Shown here: one piece after another, positions 9,095 through 18,307 of the stretch
Position numbering within the stretch: position 1 is the stretch's first letter
Layout of the letters: each line of letters opens with the position of its first letter
From: Chlorobiales bacterium Clorobi_01
GTDB taxonomy: Bacteria; Bacteroidota; Chlorobiia; Chlorobiales; Chlorobiaceae
Reading direction: 5' to 3'
DNA: 64,000 nt
Assembly: GCA_001602925.1 (NCBI GenBank)
Contig: LUZT01000006.1
Location: 2,569-66,568, forward strand
Translations under genes and position numbers: made by a program
Notes under the pieces: model-generated
The model's database searches: none
Seen by the model: only the letters and a program-made list of their open reading frames with translations
Told to the model about the DNA's origin: nothing

Positions 9095-9553
9095 GTGAAA
9101 ATAATTTTAAGAAAAGATGTGGCAACCCTTGGCGATGCCGGTGAAGTGGTCACCGTCAAGAACGGGTATGCCAATAACTACCTGATTCCGCAGGGCTATG
9201 CCATCCGCGCTACCGAAGGCACGCTCAAGGCGCTTGAAACCGAAAAGAAACAGCAGGCTCGCAAAATCGAGCTTCAGCGCACGAATGCTCGCGAACTTGC
9301 CGCGAAGATCGAGCAGATGACGCTGAAGGTGCTTGCCAAGGCTGGCGAGTCGGGCAAGCTGTTTGGCACCGTGACTGCCGGGGACATTGCCGAAGCGCTC
9401 AAAGCGCAGGGGGCTGATATCGACCGTCGCAAAATCCATCTCGAAGCTCCGATCAAGGCTCTCGGCAAGTACGAGGCTGATGCGAAGCTTTTCATGGATA
9501 TTACGGCAAAGCTCAGCATCGAGGTTGAAGCAGAAGGCGCTGCCGCAGAGTAA
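9095..9553 (+). CDS. rplI: 50S ribosomal protein L9
   Basis: A 152-residue protein starting at GTG, preceded by GAGGAAAC. The N-terminal L9 domain is clear: [35 protein letters not shown], followed by the long connecting helix and the C-terminal domain ([14 protein letters not shown]). L9 binds near the L1 stalk of the large subunit. It is the last gene of the operon, followed 57 bases later by a strong terminator. Confidence 0.96.
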   Translation: MKIILRKDVATLGDAGEVVTVKNGYANNYLIPQGYAIRATEGTLKALETEKKQQARKIELQRTNARELAAKIEQMTLKVLAKAGESGKLFGTVTAGDIAEALKAQGADIDRRKIHLEAPIKALGKYEADAKLFMDITAKLSIEVEAEGAAAE

Positions 9554-9610
9554 TTCATACGGCTTCGTTATCCCGAATCGTTGATTTTCTGAAATCAGCG
9601 GGCAAATTAC

Positions 9611-9643
9611 GCCTCATGATCGCAAGGTCATGAGGCTTTTTTT
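9611..9643 (+). terminator. Terminator of the rpsF-rplI operon (copy 1 of a duplicated hairpin)
   Basis: GCCTCATGA, an eight-base loop and TCATGAGGC form a perfect 9-bp stem followed by seven T. Nearly the same hairpin recurs at 10186, on the other side of the next gene. Confidence 0.9.
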
Positions 9644-9757
9644 ATGCTGCTCTGTTGTAAAATCTTCAAGTCTGGCGTACCATTGAGAGAGACGGCATCT
9701 CTTCAGCGTCGCCGTGCTTTGCGCAGTATCCAGCCAAACCAATCAGGGAGAGCACCC

Positions 9758-10159
9758 ATGAAACAAACTCTTCTTCAGGAAAAATACCCCATTTATATCC
9801 TTGAACTTGACAAAGAAGAGACCAGTTGCCGCGGCGTTGATGAGATCATCGCCTACTACCGGGAGAAAATCGAATCACATCCCTTTGCCGTGCTGATAGG
9901 AGAGTTCGATCATTATGGTCATACCGCTCTTCTGCCTGATGGCCAGATCGGTGAGGGTATAAGCGCAGGGAAGAACATCGTGTTCTGTTTCGGGAAAGAG
10001 TTGATGAACCCAAAGATGCTTGCGGTTCGTCCTCGTTCCATCGGTGTGGCCGAGATGAGCGGGCATTTCGTCATCAGCTTCCTCGAAGCGCCGAATCCTG
10101 CGGCCAACGCTTCGATGGAGGAGTGGACGCTGGCGCTGAGAAACCCCGTGCCCGCCTGA
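9758..10159 (+). CDS. Small conserved protein, possibly DUF6858 family
   Basis: A 133-residue soluble protein. The chosen ATG at 9758 has GGGAG some 10 bases upstream; the frame is open further upstream but unconvincing. Visible features: an N-terminal YPIYILELDKEET segment, a short helix (VDEIIAYYREKIESHPFA), a FDHYGHT motif with two His, and a late CFGKEL segment. I recall small proteins of this appearance as DUF6858, without a known function; treat that as a memory-based guess. The gene is bracketed by two near-identical terminators and so is probably transcribed alone from the 114-base gap before it. Confidence 0.7.
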   Translation: MKQTLLQEKYPIYILELDKEETSCRGVDEIIAYYREKIESHPFAVLIGEFDHYGHTALLPDGQIGEGISAGKNIVFCFGKELMNPKMLAVRPRSIGVAEMSGHFVISFLEAPNPAANASMEEWTLALRNPVPA

Positions 10160-10185
10160 TTCAGGAGTCTGACGGAAATGAAAAA

Positions 10186-10218
10186 GCCTCATGATCGGCA
10201 AGGTCATGAGGCTTTTTT
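10186..10218 (+). terminator. Bidirectional terminator (copy 2 of the duplicated hairpin)
   Basis: GCCTCATGA...TCATGAGGC with a nine-base loop, six T on the plus side and five A before the stem. It serves the 9758-10159 gene and, on the other strand, pheS, which ends at 10240. It differs from the hairpin at 9611 by one inserted G in the loop. Confidence 0.88.
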
Positions 10219-10239
10219 ATGCTCTTTTTGATGTTCGTC

Positions 10240-11265
10240 TTACGCCATGAACTGGCTGAGCATCCGGACGTCGTTCTCGAAAAAGAGCCGGATGTCGTCG
10301 ATCTTGTAGCGCAACAGCGCCGTGCGATCGACACCCATGCCGAAGGCGTAGCCGGTCCACTCTTCGGGATCGATGCCGCAGTTTTTCATCACGTTTGGAT
10401 GCACCATGCCGCAGCCCATGATTTCGAGCCAGCCGGACTTCTTGCAGACGCGGCAACCCTTGCCGCCGCAGAGGTAGCAGGTGACGTCCACTTCGGCAGA
10501 TGGCTCGGTGAACGGGAAAAAGCTCGGACGGAAGCGGAGCTTCACGTCGCTGCCAAACATCTGGCGGGCGAACGAATAAATGGTGGCTTTCAGGTCGGCG
10601 AACGAGACGTTCTTGTCGATGTACAGACCTTCGAGCTGGTGGAAGACGCAGTAGCTCCGTGCGCTGATCGCTTCGTTGCGGTACACCTTGCCGGGGCAGA
10701 TTACCCGAATCGGCGGTTTCTCGTCGAGCATCACGCGCACCTGGACCGGTGAGGTGTGCGTGCGGAGCAGCACGTCTCCCTCTTCCTGCCCACGTGTGAT
10801 GAAGAAGGTGTCCTGCATGTCGCGGGCCGGATGGTTCGGCGGGAAGTTCAGGCGGTCGAAGTTGTACTCGTCGAGTTCAAGCTCCGGGCCGGTAGCGATG
10901 CCGAATCCCATCGCGGTGAAGATGCGCTTCATGTCGCCCAGCACCTTCTGCACGGGATGTTCCGAGCCGAGGAACGAGCGGCGTCCCGGCAGGGAGAGGT
11001 CGAGTGCTGGTGCCTCAGCCTCCGCGTTTTGCGCGAAAAGGCTTTCAGCATCGGCAACTTTCGCTTCTGCCGAGAGCTTGAGCGCGTTGAGCAACTGCCC
11101 TATGCGAGGTCTGTCAGCGGAATCGACGGTTTTGAGCTGGCCGAACAGGCCGGCGATTTTGCCCTTGCGCACCGTGAACTCGAGCCTGAAGGCCTCGAGT
11201 TCCTTTGCGTTCCGGATCTGGTATCCGTCGATCTCCTGCTGCAGTTGCTGAATGCTTGTCTCCAT
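10240..11265 (-). CDS. pheS: Phenylalanine-tRNA ligase alpha subunit
   Basis: A 341-residue class II synthetase subunit starting at METSIQQL (an upstream in-frame ATG at 11280 is possible). An N-terminal coiled coil that grips tRNA (about residues 1-85) is followed by the catalytic core: [29 protein letters not shown] (motif 2), [10 protein letters not shown] and the [16 protein letters not shown] plus [13 protein letters not shown] motif 3 region. It pairs with PheT, not in the window. It ends the thrS-infC-rpmI-rplT-pheS cluster on the minus strand. Confidence 0.96.
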   Translation of the reverse strand: METSIQQLQQEIDGYQIRNAKELEAFRLEFTVRKGKIAGLFGQLKTVDSADRPRIGQLLNALKLSAEAKVADAESLFAQNAEAEAPALDLSLPGRRSFLGSEHPVQKVLGDMKRIFTAMGFGIATGPELELDEYNFDRLNFPPNHPARDMQDTFFITRGQEEGDVLLRTHTSPVQVRVMLDEKPPIRVICPGKVYRNEAISARSYCVFHQLEGLYIDKNVSFADLKATIYSFARQMFGSDVKLRFRPSFFPFTEPSAEVDVTCYLCGGKGCRVCKKSGWLEIMGCGMVHPNVMKNCGIDPEEWTGYAFGMGVDRTALLRYKIDDIRLFFENDVRMLSQFMA

Positions 11266-11284
11266 AGGGCCGTTGTACAAAATA

Positions 11285-11632
11285 TTAATCGAGAGCCGTT
11301 TTGACGATCAGAGAGAATGCTGCCGGATCCTTCACGGCGATTTCGGCCAGCGCCTTGCGGTCGATCTCGATGTTCTTTTTGTGGATAGCGTCCATCAGGC
11401 GTGAATATGAGACGCCATTCTGACGGGCGGCAGCGTTGATGCGCATGATCCACAGGGAGCGGAAGTTTCTTTTCTTGACGCGGCGGTCGCGGTAGGCGTA
11501 CTGCTCGGCCTTGTCCACAGCGTGCTTGACGACGGTCAGCACATTGCCGCGTGAACCCCAGTATCCTTTGGCTTTATTGAGAATCCTCTTCCTTCTTGCT
11601 TTGGAAGCTACCGAATTGGTTGATTTAGGCAT
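11285..11632 (-). CDS. rplT: 50S ribosomal protein L20
   Basis: A 115-residue basic protein with the L20 hallmark segments: [37 protein letters not shown] and [17 protein letters not shown]. It binds 23S rRNA early in 50S assembly and in many bacteria represses its own operon. It lies between rpmI and pheS, separated by 35 and 19 bases. Confidence 0.97.
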   Translation of the reverse strand: MPKSTNSVASKARRKRILNKAKGYWGSRGNVLTVVKHAVDKAEQYAYRDRRVKKRNFRSLWIMRINAAARQNGVSYSRLMDAIHKKNIEIDRKALAEIAVKDPAAFSLIVKTALD

Positions 11633-11667
11633 CGTGGTATCAAATTAATGTTATAGACTTTCTCGGG

Positions 11668-11862
11668 TCAGGCGAGGATCATTCTCTTGATCTGCTTCTC
11701 CATGGTGGCATCGACCAGCGTGGACTGGTGCAGGCGGCGGGTGCGTTTCCTGTTCTTGTGCTCAAGGTTATGAGAGCCGTTCATACGCTCGCGTTTGACT
11801 TTTCCTGATGCGGTGGCCTTGAACCTCTTGCAGGCCCCGCGATGTGATTTCATTTTAGGCAT
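11668..11862 (-). CDS. rpmI: 50S ribosomal protein L35
   Basis: A 64-residue basic protein, MPKMKSHRGACKRFKATASG at the start, matching L35. Adjacent to infC and rplT in the usual order. Very short and highly charged with Lys and Arg, as expected. Confidence 0.97.
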   Translation of the reverse strand: MPKMKSHRGACKRFKATASGKVKRERMNGSHNLEHKNRKRTRRLHQSTLVDATMEKQIKRMILA

Positions 11863-11905
11863 GATCGTCGGTTTAAATTAAAAATCGCTTGTTATCAGTA
11901 TGGTT

Positions 11906-12547
11906 TTATTCGTCGTCGTCGTCCTCAATATCTTCGAGTTGAGGCGGTAATGGCGGCAGTGGCGGCGCGGCTTCCCGGGCACGCCACTTCTCGAACTGCT
12001 CGATCTTTTTCTTGTCGGGCTCGAAATAGACGAAGAGCTTCTTGCCCTCGAATTTGGGATCGCCGTCGCGGGTGGCTACCGTGCTGAGCCTTTCGGTCAG
12101 GCGGTCGGCAAGCTCGAAACCCTTGTCCTTGTAAATGATCGAACGGCCAAGGAACACGATGGTTGCGCGGACGCGGTTGCCCTTGCGGAGGAACTCTTCG
12201 AGATGCGCGGTTTTGAAGTCGAAGTCGTGCTTGTCGGTGTTGGGGTGGAACCGCAACTCCTTCAGCGTGGTCTGCTTCTGCTTTTTCTTGAGGTCCTTGT
12301 CCTTCTGGGCCATCTTGTAGATCAGCTTCCCGTAATTTTCAAGCTTGCAAACGGGTGGCTGGGCATTCGGCTGAACCTCGATAAGGTCGATCCCTCGCTC
12401 TTCGGCCATTCTTCGAGCGTCCTGGGTTTTCATGACCTGCATGCCTCCCTCGGGAAACACGACCCTTACTTCTGGTACACGGATCTGTTCGTTGATCCTG
12501 TAAGAAACTTTGGGCTTCTGGTTGCCGGATGTTTTCTGTTTTTTCAT
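11906..12547 (-). CDS. infC: Translation initiation factor IF-3
   Basis: A 213-residue IF-3: the N-terminal domain runs from [16 protein letters not shown], the linker helix is Lys-rich ([19 protein letters not shown]), and the C-terminal domain carries [17 protein letters not shown]. Unlike enterobacterial infC the start is an ordinary ATG. The protein ends in a proline-rich, very acidic tail (PPLPPLPPQ then EDIEDDDDE) beyond the usual C-terminus; its role is unknown. It lies 26 bases after thrS in the same operon. Confidence 0.96.
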   Translation of the reverse strand: MKKQKTSGNQKPKVSYRINEQIRVPEVRVVFPEGGMQVMKTQDARRMAEERGIDLIEVQPNAQPPVCKLENYGKLIYKMAQKDKDLKKKQKQTTLKELRFHPNTDKHDFDFKTAHLEEFLRKGNRVRATIVFLGRSIIYKDKGFELADRLTERLSTVATRDGDPKFEGKKLFVYFEPDKKKIEQFEKWRAREAAPPLPPLPPQLEDIEDDDDE

Positions 12548-12573
12548 TCGATCTTTTTTGGTTGATAGTCAGA

Positions 12574-14547
12574 TCAGGATCGTCGATCTATTTCCTCACG
12601 GAGCTTCGCGATCAGCTCGTCAACGCCGAAGCTGCCTTCGTCGCCCTTGCGGTGACGGCGCAGCGATACTTCGCCCTTTTCCTGCTCGTTCCTGCCGATG
12701 ACGAGCATGGCGGGGATTTTGGAGAGTTCCGCCTCGCGGATTTTCTTGCCGATCTTCTCGCTGCGCAGATCGAGTTCGGCGCGGATGCCCGCTTCGTGCA
12801 ATTTCGCGTAAACCTCGCGGGCGTAGTCGTGCACATCCTCGGCGATGGGCAGCACGACCGCCTGCACCGGCGCGAGCCAGAGCGGGAAGTTGCCTGCCGT
12901 ATGCTCGATCAGGACGCCGATGAACCGTTCCATTGAACCGAACGGCGCGCGGTGGATCACCACCGGGCGGTGCTTCTGGCCGTCGCTGCCGATGTAGCTG
13001 AGGTCGAAGCGCTCAGGCATGACGTAGTCGACCTGCACGGTGCCGAGCTGCCATTTGCGGCCAATCGCGTCGCGCACGATGAAGTCGATCTTCGGCCCGT
13101 AGAAGCTCGCTTCGCCGATGCCGATGAAGTACTTGATGCCCATGCGGTCGGCAGCCTCTTTCACATCCTTCTCGGCCTGCTCCCACACCTCGGTGGTACC
13201 GCCGTACTTCGACTGGTTCTCCGGATCGTGCAGCGACAGGCGCGTTTCGACGTCGTCGAAGCCGAGTGTGTTGAAGACGAAGCGGGTCAGGTCGATGGCG
13301 TTGCAGATTTCGTCAACGAGCTGGTCGGGACGGCAGTAGATGTGCGAGTCGTCCTGCGTGAAGCCGCGGGCGCGCACCAGGCCGTTCAGCTCGCCGGACT
13401 GCTCGTGGCGATAGACGGTGCCGAACTCGGTCAGCCGGATCGGCAGGTCGCGGTAGCTGCGCAGCGTCTGGCTGTAGATCAGGTGGTGGTGCGGGCAGTT
13501 CATCGGCTTGAGCAGGTACTGCTCCTCGCGGCCCGTCTCGTCCTTGTAGGTGAGCGGCGGGAACTGCGAGTCGCTGTAGTACGGGTAGTGGCCCGAACGC
13601 TTGTACAGCTCGATGTTGCCGATGTGCGGCGTGTACACCGGCACGTAGCCGCGCTTGCGCTGTTCGCCCTTCAGGAAGGTTTCGAGTTCGTTGCGGATGA
13701 TCGCGCCCTTCGGCAGCCAGATCGGCAGGCCGCTGCCGACCTCCGGGGTCAGCATGAACAGCCCCAGCTCCGCGCCGAGCTTGCGGTGGTCGCGCTTGCG
13801 GGCCTCCTCCAGCCGGGCGACGTGCTCCTTGAGCAGCTTGTCGCTTGGGAAGGTGATGCCGTAGATGCGCTGCATCGTTTCGCGCGACGAGTCGCCACGC
13901 CAGTACGACGACGAAATATTGGTCAGCAGCACCGCCTTGACCTTGCCGGTCGAGGGCAGGTGCGGGCCGCTGCACAGGTCGGCGAAACCGTCTTGGTGAT
14001 AGACCGAAACCGTCGGGACTTCCTTCAGCGTGTCTTCGAGAATTTCGACCTTGTACGGGTCTTTGCGCTCGTTCGAGAAGTATTCGATGGCCTGTTCGCG
14101 CGGCATCTCCTCGCGGTTGATGCTATGGTTGCGCTTGCTGATCTCCAGCATTTTCGCTTCGATGGCACGGAGATCCTCTTCGTTGAAGCGGTGCTCGCAG
14201 GCGATGTCGTAGTAAAAGCCCTGCTCGATGGCCGGGCCAGCGCCGAACTTCGCGCCGGGGAACAGCTCCTCGATGGCGTGGGCCATCAGGTGGCTCGAAC
14301 TGTGCCAGAAAATCTCCTTGCCTTCCGGAGAATCGAAGGTGATGATCGAGACCCTCGCATTCTCTGTGACGGGCGTATCGAGGTCACGCGGCTTGCCGTC
14401 GATGGTGAAGGCGAGCGCTGCCTCGGCAAGTTTTTTGCCAATGGATTCAGCGATTTCGAGGCCGGTGACGCCGGAAGAGTAGGTTCTTTCAGAACCGTCG
14501 GGCAAGGTGATAATCACCTGTTGACGGTCATCCGTTATTTCAGACAT
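12574..14547 (-). CDS. thrS: Threonine-tRNA ligase
   Basis: A 657-residue full-length ThrRS. An N-terminal TGS domain (about 10-72) is followed by the editing domain with HSSSH at 82-86, then the class II core with KPMNCPHHHLIYSQTLRSYRDLP, YRHEQSGELNGLVRARGFTQDD (motif 2) and HRAPFGSMERFIGVLIEH (motif 3), and a C-terminal anticodon-binding domain from PLWLAPVQAVVLPI. The motif Cys and His residues that hold the catalytic zinc are in place. It is first in the thrS-infC-rpmI-rplT-pheS series. Confidence 0.97.
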   Translation of the reverse strand: MSEITDDRQQVIITLPDGSERTYSSGVTGLEIAESIGKKLAEAALAFTIDGKPRDLDTPVTENARVSIITFDSPEGKEIFWHSSSHLMAHAIEELFPGAKFGAGPAIEQGFYYDIACEHRFNEEDLRAIEAKMLEISKRNHSINREEMPREQAIEYFSNERKDPYKVEILEDTLKEVPTVSVYHQDGFADLCSGPHLPSTGKVKAVLLTNISSSYWRGDSSRETMQRIYGITFPSDKLLKEHVARLEEARKRDHRKLGAELGLFMLTPEVGSGLPIWLPKGAIIRNELETFLKGEQRKRGYVPVYTPHIGNIELYKRSGHYPYYSDSQFPPLTYKDETGREEQYLLKPMNCPHHHLIYSQTLRSYRDLPIRLTEFGTVYRHEQSGELNGLVRARGFTQDDSHIYCRPDQLVDEICNAIDLTRFVFNTLGFDDVETRLSLHDPENQSKYGGTTEVWEQAEKDVKEAADRMGIKYFIGIGEASFYGPKIDFIVRDAIGRKWQLGTVQVDYVMPERFDLSYIGSDGQKHRPVVIHRAPFGSMERFIGVLIEHTAGNFPLWLAPVQAVVLPIAEDVHDYAREVYAKLHEAGIRAELDLRSEKIGKKIREAELSKIPAMLVIGRNEQEKGEVSLRRHRKGDEGSFGVDELIAKLREEIDRRS

Positions 14548-14863
14548 TGAATTTGTTGTCCATAATCATGTTTTCGGGGTGAAGGTCTTGAGACCAGCCC
14601 CTCCCCTCAGCAGGGAAAAATCCTTGACAGCCGCTTTTTGTCAGTATTCGCCGGTCGGGAGGGCTGTTCTGGGCGCCGTGCTGAAAATCAGCGGCGTTTC
14701 TGTTTCCCCGTACCGATAAGAAGTCGGGCATAATGCAAAAAATCCTGCAATTATGCAAGAAAGATTTGCAGGGCCGGTGCTTGAGCCGGTGATAATGCGA
14801 TGGATGATGTGGACAGGGATGGAAAGGGCAGGCGCGAGGCCTGCCCCGTACAAGGAGCTGGGT
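14548..14863. other. Intergenic stretch between bchZ and thrS
   Basis: No convincing gene. It must hold the thrS promoter, since both flanking genes read leftwards. Visible structures are a GGGCAGG...CCTGCCC hairpin at 14826-14846, just after the bchZ stop and a weak terminator candidate because only three T follow it on the minus strand, and a CGCCG...CGGCG inverted repeat near 14675-14697. No T-box motif was recognised. Confidence 0.5.
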
Positions 14864-16306
14864 TCACCCCAACTGTTGCAGAATATCCGGGGTGACGGTG
14901 TCTGCGCCGCGAGAGGCGGCCAGATTTTCGGCTTTGCGTTTGAGTTCGCGGCCAAAGGAAATCTGGCTGATGAAAGGGGCTTTTCTGACGATACCGTCCA
15001 GAATCGCGTTGGCTTCGGGCGTCCATTTGAGCGGCTTGGTCGGGGCCGCTGCCTGCTGCCGCCGGGTGATGGGCAGGAAGTTGAAGAGCGTGTCATAGAG
15101 CGCGTTGACGATCTCCTGCACCAGCCAGACCACGCCGCTGTGGCCCATGAATGGCGTGCCGAGCGCGCGGCGCACGATGGGGCCTGGGAAGCCTGCCGGG
15201 ATGAAGCGGCTTTTGGCGTCGGCTTCGGCGAGGTAAATCTTGTCGGGCATCCGGCCGTAGAGAAATTGTGGCTGCTTTTGCACGATCTCCTCGCGTACGG
15301 CGTTGTTGTCCACTTCGGCTGAATCGAGGCTGAAGAGGCACTGCATCCCCAGCTCATCCGCCAGCACGCGCCGGATGCCGTCGGCGTAGCTTTTGCTCGC
15401 GACGACGCCGAAGCGGATGGTCGGGAACCACTCCGACTGCGGCCCGCGCCACAAGTCCCATACCGGGCTGAGCGTCGTGCGCTTTTCCTCCGCAATGAAT
15501 CGCTTCGCCTGCTCCGGCGTCCCGCAAAGGCGTCCAATCTCCCCGATGAAGCGGTCGGTTTCCTCGATGCCGAATGGCGCGTAGAGTACCGGACGCCCCA
15601 GCTTTTCGGCGAGCGCCGCGCCGAATTCGCGGTACATCACCACAATCGCCGCCGAGTTTTTCAGCTTTGTGATCTCCGCCGCCTTCGACTCGAAGGGATA
15701 GACATGGGCGACTCTGCCGCCTGCGCCGGTGACGAGGCGTTTTACTTCCGCCAGATCGGCAGGGCTGTTGAAGCAACCGTAGGTTGGGCCGATGATGCTC
15801 ACCGTACCTGGTTCTACTTCCGCAGGTTTGCCCTCGTCGAACTGGTCGAAGAGCCACGCAAGCGCCCGGTCGCGCCCCTGCCATTCGTTTTCACCCAGCG
15901 AATTCGAGGGGAAAAATCGCACCGACGGGTACTTCATGGCGAGCATGTTCTGGTGGTCACTGCCGATCATTTCGCTCTCCGCGCTCGAAACGAGGATGAG
16001 CTGCTTGCCGGAATTCTTCAGCTTTTCGATGGTCTCCTGAACGACCTCTGAGCTTCCCGACGAAGCGATCTCCCGCTCGGTCAGGCTTGTGGGCGTGAGG
16101 TTTTCGAGGTAGGGAATGGCGTCGGTGTAGTCCATGACGGCCACGCCAGCCAGGTTGTAGCACCCCACGGGGGCATCGGCGATGACGTGCACGTCTTCGA
16201 GTGCGCAGAAGGTATTGACCGCCGCCCAGTAGGCGCTTGCGGTGGATTCGTCCCGGATGGTTTTTCCCATGATCGGAGGGCGTAAGCTGGGTTGATCGAA
16301 GCTCAT
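14864..16306 (-). CDS. bchZ: Chlorophyllide a reductase subunit Z
   Basis: A 480-residue nitrogenase-like protein (NifK/BchB relative). Near the N-terminus the segment NTFCALEDVHVIADAPVGCY has Cys34 and Cys49, likely cluster ligands, then the MDYTDAIPYLENLTPTSLTE region. VSSAESEMIGSDH, IIGPTYGCFNSPADL and APFGIEETDRFIGEI are family-typical. The C-terminal roughly 50 residues (KWTPEANAILDGIVRKAPF) match the small PCP_red-type domain found at the end of BchB/BchZ. With BchX and BchY it reduces the B ring of chlorophyllide on the way to bacteriochlorophyll a. BchX and BchY are not nearby. This gene strongly supports a phototrophic host. Confidence 0.9.
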   Translation of the reverse strand: MSFDQPSLRPPIMGKTIRDESTASAYWAAVNTFCALEDVHVIADAPVGCYNLAGVAVMDYTDAIPYLENLTPTSLTEREIASSGSSEVVQETIEKLKNSGKQLILVSSAESEMIGSDHQNMLAMKYPSVRFFPSNSLGENEWQGRDRALAWLFDQFDEGKPAEVEPGTVSIIGPTYGCFNSPADLAEVKRLVTGAGGRVAHVYPFESKAAEITKLKNSAAIVVMYREFGAALAEKLGRPVLYAPFGIEETDRFIGEIGRLCGTPEQAKRFIAEEKRTTLSPVWDLWRGPQSEWFPTIRFGVVASKSYADGIRRVLADELGMQCLFSLDSAEVDNNAVREEIVQKQPQFLYGRMPDKIYLAEADAKSRFIPAGFPGPIVRRALGTPFMGHSGVVWLVQEIVNALYDTLFNFLPITRRQQAAAPTKPLKWTPEANAILDGIVRKAPFISQISFGRELKRKAENLAASRGADTVTPDILQQLG

Positions 16307-16356
16307 CCGGAAAGCACGGATGAAGCGCCTAATTTACAACAATATGTGCCTACGGA

Positions 16357-18120
16357 TCAAGGTTTAACGCTTTCGAGCGATACCGGAAGCGTACCTCTCG
16401 GAACGAGTTCGCCTTTCAGTGCTTTGAGGATTGCCGCGTCGGTCTCTTCGTTTTCGCTGTAGGCGCACAGTGCCGAGCCAATCTCGGGAAAGGCGTCGAG
16501 GATGTATGGCGTGCCGAAAGAGATGAACAGGATCGGTGTTCCTTTGGGCGCCATCGAGGGCAGGCTGCGGACGAAATCAAATTGCAGCTGGGTGAGCCCC
16601 GATGGCACCGATTTCGACCAGGCCTGGATGCCGGTGGTCAGAATCACTGCCGAAGCGTTGGCGACCGCGTTGGATGCTTCCTGGAAAAACTCCGGTTTGC
16701 TTGCGGGCGTGAGGCGAAAGGCGTTGACGTTGTATCTTGAACGAAGCGTATCGGCAAACTCGCGGCCCACTTTCTGGCCGGGGCGGTCATTCAGGATGAT
16801 ATTGACAAGCTGGCCGCTGTTCGAAAGACGCAGTGGCAGGCTCCGGTTGCGATCCCGGAGGAGCGTGAGCGACTCTTCAGCGATCTGTTCAGCGACCCGT
16901 TCGTTTTCCGGAGTGCCGACTCTCTCGTTCAACCGGGCCAGATCGACCAGTTTCTGCCGGTCGAGACCCAGCCAGTGTTTCATCTGAAGAATCCTTTGCA
17001 CCGAGTGGTCGATCTGCCGTTCAGAAATTTCTCCATTTTCGACGGCGGCGCAAACCGCATCGAAAACCAGCTCGGGGTCTTCGGGAAAGAGCAGAATGTC
17101 GTTGCCCGCTTGCACTGCCTTGGTGGCGACCTGCCCAGGGGTCAGGCCATTCTCCAGCGCTTTCATGTTGAGCGCGTCGGTCACGATCAGTCCCTTGAAA
17201 CCGAGCTCATTCCGGAGCAGGCCGGTGACGATGGTTCTGGAGAGCGACGCCGGTTCCATCGTGCCGGTCAGCTTCGGCACGGCCAGATGGCCGACCATGA
17301 CGCTCAGCACGCCGTTTGCAATCGCGGCACGGAAGGGCTTGAGTTCGTAGTTTTCGAGCCGCCGCCGGTCGCCTTCGAGCACCGGAAGGGCAAGGTGGCT
17401 GTCCACGGTCACATCGCCGTGGCCGGGAAAATGCTTTGCGGTGGCTGCGACTCCGTTGGATTGCAGTCCGTCGATGACTGCCGCCGACATGGCGTTGACC
17501 AAGGGAATGCGGTCGCCGAACGAGCGGGTGTTGATGACCGGATTGGCCGGGTTGATATTCAGATCGACCGTTGGCGCGTAGTTCTGGTGAATGCCGATGG
17601 CGCGCGCTTCACGTGCCACGATTTCGGCCATGCGTCGGGCAAGCGCCGGATTTCCCGCCGCGGAGATCGCCATGGCTGGCGAGAATTTTGTCGCCCCGTC
17701 CAGCCGCATCGCCACCCCTTTTTCCATGTCGGCACTGACCAGCAGCGGTACTTTCGAGAGCTCCTGAAACCGGTTGGCCAGGAGTCCTGCGCTCTGAACA
17801 TCGCCTTTCAGGAACATGATGCCGCCGATTTTTCCTTCGGAGGCAAGTCGTGAAATAAGCTGGTATTGCGGGTCGTCATCGTTTTTGTAGACCGCGTCAA
17901 CCTTCGCTACGATCATCTGGCCCACCTTTTCCCGGACGCTCATGTTGCGCAGCGTGCGCTCGACCCACGGCTCCCGGTTCGAGAAAACGGTCTGTGCGGA
18001 CCACGGTTTCGGAAAAGTGCCTGTTCCCGAATCGACGCCGTTTGCCATTGCCGGTCGAGGCCCGGCGGAAAAGAGCGAAAAGAGAAAAAGTGCTATGAAC
18101 GGTCTATGAAAAAAACGCAT
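16357..18120 (-). CDS. Glycoside hydrolase family 3, beta-N-acetylhexosaminidase type, exported
   Basis: A 587-residue precursor. The chosen ATG at 18120 has GGAACGA upstream and starts a signal peptide (RPFIALFLFSLFSAG, cleavage near PAMA-NG). GH3 motifs: KVGQMIVAKVDA, KHFPGHGDVTVDSHLALP (NagZ-type His/Asp loop) and VTDALNMKAL with the nucleophile-type Asp. A C-terminal GH3_C-like domain follows from about residue 400 (ESLTLLRDRN onward). NagZ enzymes release N-acetylglucosamine from peptidoglycan fragments; the exported, two-domain form here resembles the long Bacteroidetes type rather than short cytoplasmic NagZ. The substrate is inferred. Confidence 0.85.
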   Translation of the reverse strand: MRFFHRPFIALFLFSLFSAGPRPAMANGVDSGTGTFPKPWSAQTVFSNREPWVERTLRNMSVREKVGQMIVAKVDAVYKNDDDPQYQLISRLASEGKIGGIMFLKGDVQSAGLLANRFQELSKVPLLVSADMEKGVAMRLDGATKFSPAMAISAAGNPALARRMAEIVAREARAIGIHQNYAPTVDLNINPANPVINTRSFGDRIPLVNAMSAAVIDGLQSNGVAATAKHFPGHGDVTVDSHLALPVLEGDRRRLENYELKPFRAAIANGVLSVMVGHLAVPKLTGTMEPASLSRTIVTGLLRNELGFKGLIVTDALNMKALENGLTPGQVATKAVQAGNDILLFPEDPELVFDAVCAAVENGEISERQIDHSVQRILQMKHWLGLDRQKLVDLARLNERVGTPENERVAEQIAEESLTLLRDRNRSLPLRLSNSGQLVNIILNDRPGQKVGREFADTLRSRYNVNAFRLTPASKPEFFQEASNAVANASAVILTTGIQAWSKSVPSGLTQLQFDFVRSLPSMAPKGTPILFISFGTPYILDAFPEIGSALCAYSENEETDAAILKALKGELVPRGTLPVSLESVKP

Positions 18121-18235
18121 GGTTCGTTCCGGTCTGGCTGAAAATCTCGGTGTTTCAGGGGGTAATCTATGAAACAAATTCCGGAGACCGAAAACCGATC
18201 AGACGGATCGGGCTGATCGGTCTGATCGGACTGGT

Positions 18236-18273
18236 CAAAAAAAAGGCTGTTCCGGTGTTTTGCCTGAACAGCC
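18236..18273 (-). terminator. Rho-independent terminator of gcvPB
   Basis: GGCTGTTC (18245-18252) pairs with GAACAGCC (18266-18273), and on the minus strand the stem is followed by an uninterrupted run of T. It lies about 35 bases after the gcvPB stop. Confidence 0.88.
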
Positions 18274-18307
18274 TTTAGCTTGAAATGCCTTGTGCCGGAC
18301 TGCTGCG

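Noticed and set aside
14548-14863. T-box or other leader for thrS
   Set aside because: No T-box sequence or specifier loop could be identified; a covariance-model search would be needed.
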